Below are positions 36,301-47,127 of a DNA stretch of 64,000 bases, one piece after another. Where the stretch lies: NCBI GenBank assembly GCA_029962745.1, contig CM057151.1, positions 6,072,706 to 6,136,705 on the forward strand, read 5' to 3'. This stretch comes from Echinometra lucunter. Its lineage: Eukaryota > Echinodermata > Echinoidea > Camarodonta > Echinometridae. The position numbers and the translations under genes were made by a program. Below the pieces are notes generated by a model. That model was not told the origin of the DNA. It saw nothing but the letters and a program-made list of their open reading frames with translations, and did not search any database. The stretch's first letter is position 1, and each line of letters begins with the position of its first letter.

Positions 36301-39300
36301 TCCTGTCACGAATGGGTTAATGTATATTTGCATTATTCTTATATAAATTGTGTCCTTTTTTCAGTTGAAAGAAATTTATTTGAAATCAACAACTTTTTAA
36401 ACTATAATTTGCCTCCACAGTGTCTGGTGATAGGTCAAATTGCTTGTGAGAAGATGTTTGTTGTCCTCAACAAAGTGGACCTTCTACCACCAGAAAAGAA
36501 GAAACAGCAAATAGAAAAGGCAAGTAGCAGAGGACTCATTCAATGTAGCAGAGATTAGACACACATTTTCTTCAGGCAGATACATTTTTTTGTAAAATGC
36601 CAAAGAACCTGTGATGCATTGCACATGAGAACTCTTGGACAAAATTTAAGATATGTTGTACAAATAATCACATATTGATTTCATTTTTATCATTTTTCAT
36701 CAATTCCTGCTGTTTACCACTGTATCATTCGATGTGCTAGAAATACACTCCAGGGCCGGTATTCAATTCAATACTTGAATTAAGTAAAACTTTTACTAAG
36801 TATTTTGCTTGGCTAAGAAATTTGCTTGAGTCATATTCAATTCAATACTTTGAATTTTACTTTAGTAAGCCAACTTTAAGCCAAAATTATTACTGATAAG
36901 CATTGTGACGTCAAATTTTCAATGTGCAATTAACGCGTCTCATCAAATACGCTATGATATAATTCTGCACAGCTCATGATGATTGTGTATAAAAACCTAT
37001 GCCTACCAATCAATGCAAGGCCTCCAAAATAATTGGCTTAAGTCTCCTAGGTAGGTGTCGTAGATTTAGAGTGAAATACTTAGCCAAAATATTAAATTGA
37101 ATACCAAATTTTTCTAAGTATTTTATCTAAGTAAAAAACTAAGAAAAATATTCATAGTTCTGACTTACGTATTGAATTGAATAATTTGATGTGGTATTCT
37201 GCTGTTGCTCCCATAAGACTTAGAATGAATGTTTTCCTTTCTGTAGATGACCAAGAGAATGCTGAAGACATTAGAGTCTACTAAGTTTGCCAATTGTCCT
37301 GTGATCCCTGTAGCAGCTAAACCAGGAGGTCCTGATGCACCTGATGAAGGAGCAGAAGGAATAGAAGCTCTAATTGAGGTTAGACAGCTAGATTACTGTC
37401 CATTCGCAAAAGATCAGACACTTTCAATTTCATATGTAGCATTTGTTAATGTGGGGGGGGGGGGGGGGTGGGGGAGGTTGTCTCCATAATATGTTTATAT
37501 TGTTGGGTTGGTAAAAACCTTGTAACTCAGTTTCTCATGATTTTTTTTTTTAATCTATCAAAATTTTGTTTTTTGTGACTAATTACATTATCTGATAAAC
37601 TTGTGCAACACTCATCTGAAAATAAAAAGTGCTACAAGTGACCAGTATAAAGAAGGTTGCCAGTAGGGCTATTGTTATGTTTAACAGGAAAGTTTTCTGT
37701 AGTACCTTGGCTGGTGGTTATGAGTGTGAGACAAAAATTCCCTTTTATCATCATCATTCTTGTTACAGGAGTTGAAGCGTCAGACGTACGTGCCTAAGCG
37801 TGATTCCTCTGGTCCCTTCCTCTACTCTGTTGACCATTGTTTTGGTATCAGAGGTCAAGGCACTGTCATGACTGGTACAGTACTCAGTGGCAAAGTCAAC
37901 ATTGGTGATGTAAGTCCAACCAGGGACAAATCTGTATAAGGGAAGATGGGCACAGTCCTGAAAAATTGTGCAACAGAGTGGAAATTTTGTTGTTGTTTTT
38001 GTGCAGAAGGTATGCCAACTTGGTTTCAAAGAGATGGTATGGCCACAGGATGGCTGTGCCTTCACAACCTTCCCAAGTCCTTCAATAAACCTTTTTTCTT
38101 CAGATCTAATTCAGTGAGTCGCTTTGAGAAGAATGATTAGCATTGAGTCATCTTTAAATTCAGTGCTTTTAATTAATGAGCAATTAAAGGGTTTTATGTA
38201 TATGAATAGAATGTATGTAATATACAGTGTGTCCCAGAATAAACAATTGATGTTTAATCATATCTTAATCACAGTTATGATTAATAAGTGGCACATATTT
38301 GTAAAGCTTAGACCCTCTTCTTTCATGCGATGTCACTCATATGAAATATATTTCACGCATGAGTGAATAAATACAGTGTGAAGTTGGGTAACCAAAAATT
38401 TGTTTGGCCAAATGTTTGAATTTCAAAGAGACAATCACATTTCTAGAAAGTTCATTTTCTGCCCTTTTGTTTGACACCTCAATCGGGAAAAATGATCCAG
38501 GGATAACAGAGATATCTTTAAATCGAAATATTGATTGCATTTCCTTGATTTTTAAAATCTTTTGTTTCTTAACTTCTGACCAATTGTTCGCACCAATTAT
38601 TCACATGAATGGATGCGGAGATGGTCACACGTGATCTAAAAACTTTCGTGTAGAGACTCCTCCTTTCCCACCCTCCTCCTCATCCTCATTGCCCATCATC
38701 CCCCTCCCCCCCCATCCCCAATCCCTCTCGGAACCCAAACTCTACAATCCCCAAGCTCCCTCTCCCTCCCTCGTTATGTGTGTATTGTGTTATGGTCGTT
38801 TGTTAATCTGATGGATAGATTTAGTGAAACAACACTGCATAAACGATACATTGCATGTTAAAACCCACCCCTCCCACCCTTCTCATCCCCACCCCCACCC
38901 CATCCTTAACCCCACTCCGAACTCCAAACCATTAACTTTTCATCCCCTCACACTTCCCTCGCTCCATCTGTATGCGCGTTTGTATGTTGGTGTTATGGTC
39001 GGTTGTTCATCTAATGAATTTGTTTAGTCAAACACCACTGCATAGCTGTCAACGATAAGTATTAATTTCTTTTCATAAAAGCTATTCATAAATTGAATCT
39101 GACATGACACTGCTAGACAGACAGCAACATCAGCAACTTGCTCTCAAGCTCAAAATGTCCCTGTTTTGTTACTGGAAACACTCGTTGATCAGTCTGTTGT
39201 TAACTGCAAGGTGAATTATGTTAATGAAAACATACTTCATTATCAATCACTGTTATCATTTTTGTGAGGTCTTTTTACTCACCACTCCATTTTCTTGATG

Positions 39301-42300
39301 ATCAACCATGCATGAAGTCTTTTGTCTTCTTTGTTCACTTCTGGGACAGGCAGCGAATGCAAATGGATTCATGTAATAAATCGTGAAAATGCAAGCATTA
39401 CTTTACATGAACAGAGCTTAGTCATCCCCGACTCATTTTCATCCATTTAGGAGTCATATTAAAGAGCAGAAAATGAACTATTCAGAAGTATTATATTCTT
39501 ATCACAGTAACAGAAATATGTTCATATCTATCAAAAAGAATTTGAGGTATGGTTGTGCAAAGGACTTTTTGGTAGCCCTTCTTCATATTGTTCTAATTCA
39601 CTCATGCGTGAAGTATGTATCATATGAGTGGTATCTAATGAAAGAAGAGGGTCTAAGCTTTACAAATATGTATTAGTTATTGATCATAATTGTGATTAGG
39701 ATATGAATAAACATCAATACATCTTAGTTTCGTTTTTTTCTGGGACACACTGTATAGTATATTCTAATTTCATGAAGTGAATTTCAAGCCTTCTATTCTG
39801 TGTGACATTATATTTCATTAAGAAGATTTAAATTCCTTCTAACTGTTGCCTTGTTAATTGCCTAAGATGTAACCTATATAATATCAGAAAAAGTTTACTA
39901 CTTAATCAATTGCAAAGAATCAGTAGTCTTTGTAATGTAATTATTAAGTTCTGATATACCCTCAGTCAGTGACAGATATTAGAATATTTCATTAATTTTA
40001 TTTTCTTTTATTGGTGATGCATTTAATCTTCATTGTAAAGATTTTTCTCCTCTTTGCTCTCAGAACGTTGAAGTGCCTTCACTCCAAATCACACGGAAAA
40101 TTAAATCAATGCAAATGTTTCGTAAACCTGTCGAGTCAGCCATCCAGGGTGATCGCGTAGCCCTGTGTGTTACCCAGTTTGATCCTAAGCTCCTTGAGAG
40201 GGGTTTAGTGTGTGCTCCAGGGATACTGCCTATAATAGGTGGTGAGTGAAGGAAATAACAGTGATGCAGTTTAACATCTGATTGATTTGTATATTGGATG
40301 TGATTTGATTTGATTTGATTTATTCACCAACATTAACATGTGCACGAGATCTGTCATACAGTAAATATTGTTACTGGATTGAAACATATCTATATCTATC
40401 TGTGACAGGTGTATTAGCATTTTTTTTTTAATCTCTCATTTAATAACCTTGTAATATATTTTGCATTCCTAACATTAGATTTATTGAATTTTTTTTTTTT
40501 TCAATATAGATCAGTGCCCCTGTCAATTTGTGTATATGTTATCTCTGTATTTTCTGAAAAAATTGTGATAATGAATATTTCCTGTGTTGTATTTTATCAG
40601 TTTATTTCTTATCATGAGATACTTTATAAATGCATGAATTTCACAATGTCCTCTCAATCAAAGAACATTGTAATCATCATATACATTGTTTTTCTCCTTT
40701 AAAATCTTTAACACCTTGCTTCTCTTGATTAAAATAAATTCAACCTTTCATGGGTTATGGCTTTTAACCCATTCGTGACAGAGGTCCACATTTTGTGGTT
40801 TGGCCTAATATCTTTTGATGCAAAGCCCTAAATATCATACCAAATACATGAGCAGAAAGAGCAAAAAATTCTACCAAGCTGTGCCCATTTTGGTTGCGTC
40901 AATATTCGTTGTTTGATGCTGAAAATTTTTTACAGGAAAATAAGCATTGAAATCCTTAAATTGGCAATGTGACAGAAAGTTTAAAATCACCGTTTTCCCC
41001 TGCAAATTGGCAACTTTTTGACTTCTTATTATAATTTCTGTCAATTTATATTCATTTCAGATACATGACATTTCATAAGAAAAATGTAGCAATAAAATAA
41101 AAATGTTGGTGTTGCCACTTTGAAGAATAAAAGCTGATCAAATTAGGCTTTAAATAATTCCTGTCACGAATGGGTTAAGATAAAGATAGAATATCACATT
41201 GAAGCACAATATCTATTTTGTTTATTCCAGCTGCCATTGTATCAGTACACAGAATACCATACTTCAAAGGAACATGTGCAACCAAGGCAAAGTTTCATGG
41301 TATGTTCAGTTGTCTTACATTACTATCAAGAGAAATGTCAAAAGATGAGATAATTTGACAATTCTAATAATTCAAGATATGAGATAACATTTAAGTTCAG
41401 ACCAACTCATTCACTGAACAAAATTTGATAGAGAAAAAACTGTGACTGAGGAGTCTTTATGCTGTAGACTTTTACCAAAAGACATTGTATCTGGAGGAAG
41501 CTGAAATCAATCAAATTACCAGCCTTATTACTTTTGTTTTGTCATGGATAATTATTTACTGTATATTTCATGTGATCTGAGAGAATTTCATAAAAGTGCA
41601 TGAAAAGCTTTGAGATTGTACTTGTCTTTATTAAAGGCATTGGTTAACATTATAGTTTTTTAAAAAAACTCACTTTGCTACTTGAAAGTGGGATAAACAT
41701 ATAGGGTTATAGTGTAAAAATACAGGTCTGAAAGTTTCAAAGTATAATATCCACAGGAAGTATTTTTAGATATTAGAAATGTGAACCAATGGTTGAATAA
41801 TATATAATATATACGGGTCGGAGTGCGCATGCACGCATGGCTCACCGAACCGTCCTGTGTATATTGCCGTATCACATGGAGGGAGGCAGATAAACGTTTT
41901 TTTTTAACTCGAGCAAAACGGTCCTCTTATTTATTGTCTCAGACCAAAAACAATTAAATCGTGGTTTGCATCTTGTTAACAGTTTTTCATTCCAAATTAT
42001 GGTTGGTTTCCGGGTTTTTGAGTACAAATTCAAGTACTCATACACATGTTTCATCTTCGTTTGAGAATTTTTTAAATCGGCTGCTCACAAAGTTAGCCAA
42101 TGCCTTTAAAAGTTTATTTGCATGTTTTCTAAATTAATCATTGATTCCAGCTTCCAGCAGTTGAATGGTACATGACCCTTTTTTTACTGAATAGCACTTT
42201 CAAGGGATATTTTTTCTATTTGTTTGTATCCTCTGAGGTGAGTTCATGTCTTTTTAAAATTTTTTATAGTGACTATGGGCCATGAAACTGTGATGGGAAA

Positions 42301-45300
42301 GGTATCTTTCTTTGGCCCCGCCCCAGGTCATCAGTATCAATCTCATGATCAAGCATCAGGTATGGAGTACTTAACCTTTGTAATTATGCCACAGAGTCAC
42401 AGACACGTAGAAATCCTGACATGAATTATATTAGAAAGCTCGGTTTTACTTATAAGGTTTTGTTTCATTGTTAAAACAGGCATGAGATAAAGAAATTGGA
42501 CTTTTGAAGGTTTTGAGAAACAGGCCCATGTTGCCCAAGGAATAAAACATCATTATTTAAACAACATACACTGCATTTATCCTGAATTTGGTATCGCACG
42601 CATGGATCCCACAGACAGGAAAGCCTGGAAGTAGCCATTAAGGAAATAAAATGTCCAACCCCACAACATGGGACAAATGGACTTTAAATGCTGATGATGA
42701 TTTCATGTTTTAAAGCACTTCTGCATCAAACTTCACATTAATTCATATACAACCATCCACCCAACTTGACCCAAGTAAATAATACTTCATGAATATACTA
42801 TCACATTTGATATTATTTTTCAGAGTTTAACTTTGAAGCAGAGTATCTTTACGAAGAAGAACTCCACACAGCGGATGGTGCAGGTAAGCAGGAGCATAAC
42901 AAGGAGAACATTCCAGGAGCCGCTAGTGAAGGAGACAAAGATAAGGAGACATTATCAGTTCAACAGTGGGCCTTGCTGGAGTTTGAAAAGCCAGTAGCTT
43001 GTCCAAGGAATTGCCTTGTCATTGGGTCAAAATTAGATACAGATATTCATATCCTTTTGATTTTTGTTATTGTTTTTTGAATGGATATTAGTCGTCATAA
43101 AGTGATTCAAAACACTTAAATTTCAATTTTTGTCCATAATAATTCAAATCACATTAAATTGTTTGTAAGTTTGATGTTTGATGGTGTTACCTAAATTCTG
43201 TTTCTATACCTTATAAGGGTATGTATTGTAGAAAGTTATTATTTTGTAAGTAGAAAGTGAAAATATTAGGCTAGATATGAACATAGAATAGAAAAGGTAC
43301 ACTCAAAACATGTTTTATTTCTTCCTTGACTACTTTCTGTTCACATGCTAACACTTGTAGATTAGCATTCCATGGTAAACTACTACATGCAATAACAGAC
43401 AAAGTAAGTACTATTATTCTTATTCTATGAAAATAAGTAACACAGTAGATATGTAAGTTCTTCAATTTAGTATATCAGAGGAAAAGACTACAATAACAGA
43501 CCAGGTTATGTCATCTTTGCTCAAATCTAGTAGATTCTATGCAATAATTGTAGGAGCACAAGTGACAAATGTCTGAAACATTATTGCATATCATAAGGGC
43601 CAAGGAAATAGAATATGACCTTAAAATATGGTAGACCATGACTGACACTTTGATAGTTGTGACTGCATTGAATGTGCCATTGTGTGTGATGGTTTGATTT
43701 ACTTTCCCAGAATTATGTAGAAACAGTACTACCCCAACTGAAGATCTATAAAACGAAGCAAAGAGAAGGAGTTGTAGACAGGGTAAGTGTAAATAGTTTC
43801 TCAATCTATCTTTGTCTGTCTGTCATCTCTCTATTTCTCTCTCTCTCTCTCTCTCTCTCTCCATCTGTCTGTTGGACCTTCCCTTTCTCCATCTGTCATC
43901 ATCATTTTTGTCAATTCTGGACAACAGCTCTGTTTGTTTTTTTGCTTGCATGTTTGTGAATGAGGTCACATTCATTTAACGAGATCATGTTTACATGTAG
44001 GTTATTTTTTTTTATTTAAATCACTAAATCTATGGCATAAGTTTTTCTGCGGAGGTCAAATCAACGTTTAATTGATTTCATTCAACAGATGACAGATGAG
44101 TACAGCGTGATTGGCAGGTCATTATTCAAAAAGGAGACAAACCTGCAAACCTTCACAGGGCTCAAGGTTCAACTCTCCACTGGAGAGGAGGGTGTCATCG
44201 AGGGAGGATTTGGACAGAGTGGAAAGTTCAAAGTTAGGATTCCAAGTAAGGCTCTAAGGCATAATCTCTTTTCCTTTTTTTCACGTTTGTTTAAATTTGC
44301 TTACATCACAAAGAGTGATATTTAGTGCCAATGTTGAAATATGTGTTCGTGTCCAGGGAGTTGCTTGAGAACATGAAATTTCATTGAAGTGTCTTACTTC
44401 GCTTGAATTGTAGAGGTCTTTATCACATGGTGCATTAGATAATGTTAGCAAATTGCAATGTCAGATTTAACCACCAGTATTTTTATTTTAAATTATGGGA
44501 GTGTTAAACATGGTGTATTAGGTAATGTTGTTAGCGCATTGCACTGTCAGATTCAATCAGCAGTATTTGTATTTTAAATTATAAGAGTGTTAAATAGGTT
44601 GTTTGACTTCAGGTTTTGAAGTGATCTGTGTTGTTATTTGATTTTGATTCCCCCCCCCCCCCCCATCATACATGTTTCATTGCATGAATTTCTTTTGTCT
44701 TTTGAAATGCAGATGGATTGCAATCGGAAACAGTGCAGTTACTCTCCTCATTAGGTGGAAAGAAGAAAGGAAAGAAAGGCAAAGCAGGTAAATACTTTGA
44801 TGAAATGATATGAAATCAATCTGTATAGTATTTTATACCAGTTTATATTGAAGTGTACCATCACTTATTCACTTTAAAACATATTTTTTATACAGCTAGA
44901 ATTTATAAAATATACCCCCTGAACTTTACCTGTTATATTATAAGTTAAGAGTTAAAAAAGTATTTATTAAACAAAGGATAAGATAACACTATGGAATTGA
45001 AAGCAAATTGTAACACCATTCCCTTATGTTAAGAAGCATCTAGAATACATCTTTGTAAATTTAGAGTACACCTGCAAACCTGGTATATGTGGAGTTGTAA
45101 TACTAAGTCCTCTCATCCAACACAAATTGAACTTGAACTTGAACTTGAACTTTATTTTCCACTTTCAAAGGAACAAACATAAAAAGTGAAACATGTACAA
45201 ACATTAAAAATATGTACAGATATGATAATTATAAATTAAGATAATATATACATCGAAAGAGGGGGAAAAAGACATTACTTTACAACGATACATTTGAAAA

Positions 45301-45849
45301 GTGGACGGACTATCAAGAAGTTGTAATACATCTTAAAACTGACAATCCAAACAATTATACATTAGTATTAGCATAAGAGTTGATATGTAAAGTACATTGA
45401 AAAACATTTCTAGTAAAATGATATAGAAAAAAGAAAAAAATAGACTCCAGACAACCCGAAACACGTATATGACCAAAAATGACTGTTTAGATTTCCTGCA
45501 TTATCATTTGGCAAATTAACAATCCCCTGTTACTCCTCCACGGAGTTGCAATTCAAATTCAATTAATTTTGAATGATTTGATTCTTAATCAGATTACTGC
45601 TGTAACTTCTATATCATTCTAGATTTGTTTGTTTAGTTTACTTTTTCCTTAATTTTTACCTGGTTATAATTTGTTAATTTTTCGTCTTTATCTTGTTTCA
45701 TTCTGCTTTTCTTTTGTTTTTCTTTAACAGAATCAAACCAAGAACCAAGTGCAGCCAAAGAGTCACATGAAGTACATCAACAGATCAAAATCAATCTTAG
45801 CTTCAAAAGATATGTCTATGACCCAAAGAAACAAATGATTCAGAAGTGA
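33337..45849 (+). CDS. EEFSEC: eEFSEC, selenocysteine-specific translation elongation factor
   Basis: Exons: 33337-33409, 34303-34386, 35143-35262, 35768-35838, 36421-36519, 37247-37378, 37769-37909, 40064-40241, 41231-41299, 42270-42359, 42824-43048, 43345-43403, 43711-43782, 44089-44245, 44713-44787, 45731-45849. They join in frame to 587 aa (human about 596). This GTPase carries Sec-tRNA to the ribosome at UGA codons with SECIS and SBP2. Motifs: P-loop GHVDSGKT, switch I ERGITLDLG, DCPGH, NKVD, VAAKPGG, then IDVTKGMQTQSAE, SMQMFRKP and FDPKLLERGLVCAP. Domain IV carries YSVIGRSLFKKETN, FGQSGKFKV and a closing FKRYVYDPKK, all eEFSEC-specific rather than EF-Tu-like. A lysine cluster (KKKGKKGK) precedes the end. 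The start has a good Kozak context (A at -3, G at +4) and aligns with the human start; an in-frame ATG at 33262 would add 25 residues. Two introns are non-canonical. Confidence 0.97.
35900..36320 (+). mobile_element. piggyBac-like MITE, copy 3 (eEFSEC intron 4)
   Basis: The same family as 3434 and 4349, about 421 bp, bounded by TTAA, with CCCATTCGTGACAG and CTGTCACGAATGGG ends. It ends 100 bp before eEFSEC exon 5. Orientation matches the gene and copies 2 and 4. Confidence 0.82.
36520..37246 (+). other. GC-AG intron of eEFSEC (intron 5)
   Basis: Exon 5 ends ATAGAAAAG and the intron starts GCAAGT; the acceptor is TTCTGTAG before ATGACCAAG. No GT donor near this point keeps the frame and the conserved protein. 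AAG|GCAAGT is the standard context of functional GC-AG introns. The intron also holds a MITE at 36753-37190. Confidence 0.88.
36753..37190. mobile_element. MITE with GGGCCGGTATTC terminus
   Basis: The left end is GGGCCGGTATTCAATTCAAT. The right part reads GTATTGAATTGAAT, an inverted complement, then degenerates. Internal blocks of AAGTATTTT and its complement add further fold-back symmetry. Termini like GGGCCGGTATTC resemble PIF/Harbinger-type elements, but the eroded right end prevents a firm class. No coding capacity. Confidence 0.55.
38223..39754. mobile_element. Tc1/mariner-type non-autonomous element with long inverted repeats (eEFSEC intron 7)
   Basis: The ends read TACAGTGTGTCCCAGAA on the left and its complement TTCTGGGACACACTGTA on the right, with TA at both boundaries, as in the IS630-Tc1-mariner superfamily. 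Inverted similarity continues inward for roughly 250 bp; for example AAGCTTAGACCCTCTTCTTTC (near 38307) pairs with GAAAGAAGAGGGTCTAAGCTT (near 39639). The centre holds two tandem units of about 200 bp (38640-38860 and 38870-39060), C-rich then ending in GTTATGGTCGKTTGTT. No transposase frame is present. Confidence 0.75.
40286..40332 (-). repeat. LINE-type 3' microsatellite tail (TGATT)n
   Basis: The + strand reads GATTTGATTTGATTT then ATTCACCAACATTAAC. In reverse complement this is a short 3' end, TGGTGAATAAATCAAATC, with pentanucleotide repeats, a layout common at 3' ends of CR1/L2-like LINEs. Only the tail is present. It lies in eEFSEC intron 8. Confidence 0.45.
40764..41178 (+). mobile_element. 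piggyBac-like MITE, copy 4 (eEFSEC intron 8)
   Basis: About 415 bp with the same TTAA boundaries and CCCATTCGTGACAG termini as the other three copies. It ends only 52 bp before eEFSEC exon 9, so branch-site and pyrimidine signals for that exon lie in or right beside the insertion. Confidence 0.82.
41631..42110. mobile_element. Inverted-repeat element TTAAAGGCATTGG (eEFSEC intron 9)
   Basis: The left end TTAAAGGCATTGGTTAAC matches in inverse the right end GTTAGCCAATGCCTTTAA, giving terminal repeats of about 18 bp around a 480-bp body. The body includes a GC-rich part near 41815-41880 (GTGCGCATGCACGC). No transposase; superfamily not assigned. Confidence 0.65.
43049..43344 (+). other. U12-type AT-AC intron of eEFSEC (intron 11)
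   Basis: A 296-bp intron begins ATATCCTTTT, an exact U12 5' splice site, and ends TTCTGTTCAC. A perfect minor-class branch site, TTCCTTGAC, lies at 43322-43330 with the branch A 15 nt before the 3' AC. Removing it joins GATATTC to ATGCTAACACTTGT, giving DIHANTCRLAFHG as in other eEFSECs. No GT-AG alternative gives this protein. Confidence 0.95.
44425..44594. repeat. Tandem duplication of an ~85-bp unit (eEFSEC intron 14)
   Basis: The unit at 44425-44508 (CATGGTGCATTAGATAATG to GTGTTAAA) is repeated at 44509-44594 with several substitutions. A simple local duplication; no function suggested. A C-run follows near 44650-44664. Confidence 0.8.
45118..45300 (-). repeat. LINE 3'-end fragment with (TTGAAC)n tail
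   Basis: The + strand reads GAACTTGAACTTGAACTTTA then TTTTCCACTTTC. In reverse complement this is GGAAAATAAAGTTCAAG with hexamer repeats, a typical 3' terminus of L2/CR1-like LINEs. A 5'-truncated copy in eEFSEC intron 15; the inner boundary is uncertain. Confidence 0.5.
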
Positions 45850-46012
45850 CAAAAGTTGAACAGAATATGCTTTAATGATGTAGTCTGTAGCTCATATTTT
45901 TCAAAGAATTACCTCAAAGGTTAATATAAATTTTATGTTCTTACTGCCCCTGTTTTGTTTGTTTGTTTGTTTATTTGCCTCTACCCATCAAAGATGGTGA
46001 AGAAGTCATTAT
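45850..46012. other. eEFSEC 3' flank / 3' UTR
   Basis: Short AT-rich stretch after the eEFSEC stop with a (GTTT)n run near 45955. No AATAAA is obvious before the mobile element at 46013, so the cleavage site is not placed. Confidence 0.4.
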
Positions 46013-46560
46013 CCTGGGGGGGGGGGGGGGGGCACTCAGTATATAATGTGTGGTGGGTATGTGCTGCGGAGAAGACCCCCATTTTTACACTCAAATTTCC
46101 GTTCCAAAGCATAGCATTTTTATCTTATTGAGAAAAAGAACAAAGAAAGCCGTTCCAAAGCATAGCATTTTCTTCTTATCAAGAAAAAAGAAGAAAGAAA
46201 TCTGTTCCAAAGCTTCGCATACTTTTCGTTACGCCGTTCCAGCCGCATTGATCTGCTGCAATGAGCTGCATTTTTGGTGAAAAGCAGCCCGCAGAGCCGC
46301 AGAGCTAGCGCTGTACTGTCCGACCATCACCTCTGCGCGAGCACACCTGGCACCCGTGTCGCCGGGCTAGCTGCATGCAGGCATGCCTGTTCCATAGGGA
46401 TGCATACGCACTCGCACGCAGGCGAACCGTTCCAAAGACCCCTGTTTTCACAAACATTTGTAGTTCCGAAGCCCGTTCCAAAGCCCCCGTTTTTTGTCTC
46501 GCCCGCGGCACATACCTACCACTTTTGGGGTTGAGTGCCCCCCCCCCCCCCCCCCCCCGG
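46013..46560. mobile_element. Poly(G)-ended GC-rich MITE, full copy with 8-bp target duplication
   Basis: GTCATTAT is present on both sides (46005-46012 and 46561-46568). Between them the element starts CCTGGGGG (a G-run of about 17) then CACTCAG, and ends GAGTGCCC with a C-run of about 21 then GG. Subterminal inverted repeats contain GGTATGTGCYGCGG and its complement CCGCGGCACATACC. The interior is far richer in GC than its surroundings and repeats the word GTTCCAAAG many times. An 8-bp duplication fits hAT- or P-like transposases. Other copies: 50844 and 52790. Confidence 0.75.
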
Positions 46561-46965
46561 GTCATTATACATGTACTGCATATACTTTAAAAAAATAGGG
46601 AATTAACTTACCTGCTATTTACCTTACATTGAATGTTGTATTGATTTCAGTATAACATGCATTTTCCACAGACCCTAGCCCAAGTTATCATGGGCTTAGT
46701 ATTCAACGAGTTAAGGCCACTTACAGAAAACAGGAAAAATAAGTATTTGTGCATGCACTGTAGGCAGGAAACTAATATTGATAGATAGTGACCCCTGTAG
46801 GCAGGAACCTGGTAGGTTGCTTTTATAGGCAGATGGCCTTTATTAAAGACAGGTTTGACTGTATAATGCAACTTAATTTTTGTTGCAATACATTTTGAGT
46901 TTTGGAAGTGAAAAAGGATAATTGTGGAGAACATGAGTTCTTCACATAATAAAAATAATATACAG

Positions 46966-47119
46966 ATAATGAATGTTTATGAGTGCAATGGACAGAATAT
47001 TTCATGAGGTGAAAGATGAAATGATCCATTCAACGAGGCTGCGCCTCGTTGAATGGATCAATAATTTCATCTTTCACCGAATGAAATATTCTGTCCATTG
47101 CGCGAATGAAAAAACATTC
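46966..47119. repeat. ~150-bp imperfect palindrome
   Basis: The arms meet at GAGGCTGCGCCTC near 47035-47047. They pair outward through GATCCATTCAACGAGG/CCTCGTTGAATGGATC, GGTGAAAGATGAAAT/ATTTCATCTTTCACC, GGACAGAATATTTCAT/ATGAAATATTCTGTCC, then AATGAATGTTT near the outer edges. A transcript would form a long hairpin. It is likely a fold-back element or the subterminal part of a larger transposon. Confidence 0.85.
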
Positions 47120-47127
47120 ATTATTTG

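Noticed and set aside
46274..46565. Open frames on both strands of the poly(G) element, with similar peptides in the copies at 50867 and 52771
   Set aside because: The peptides resemble one another only because the DNA is the same repeat. They run into homopolymers and are open on both strands, so coding is unlikely.
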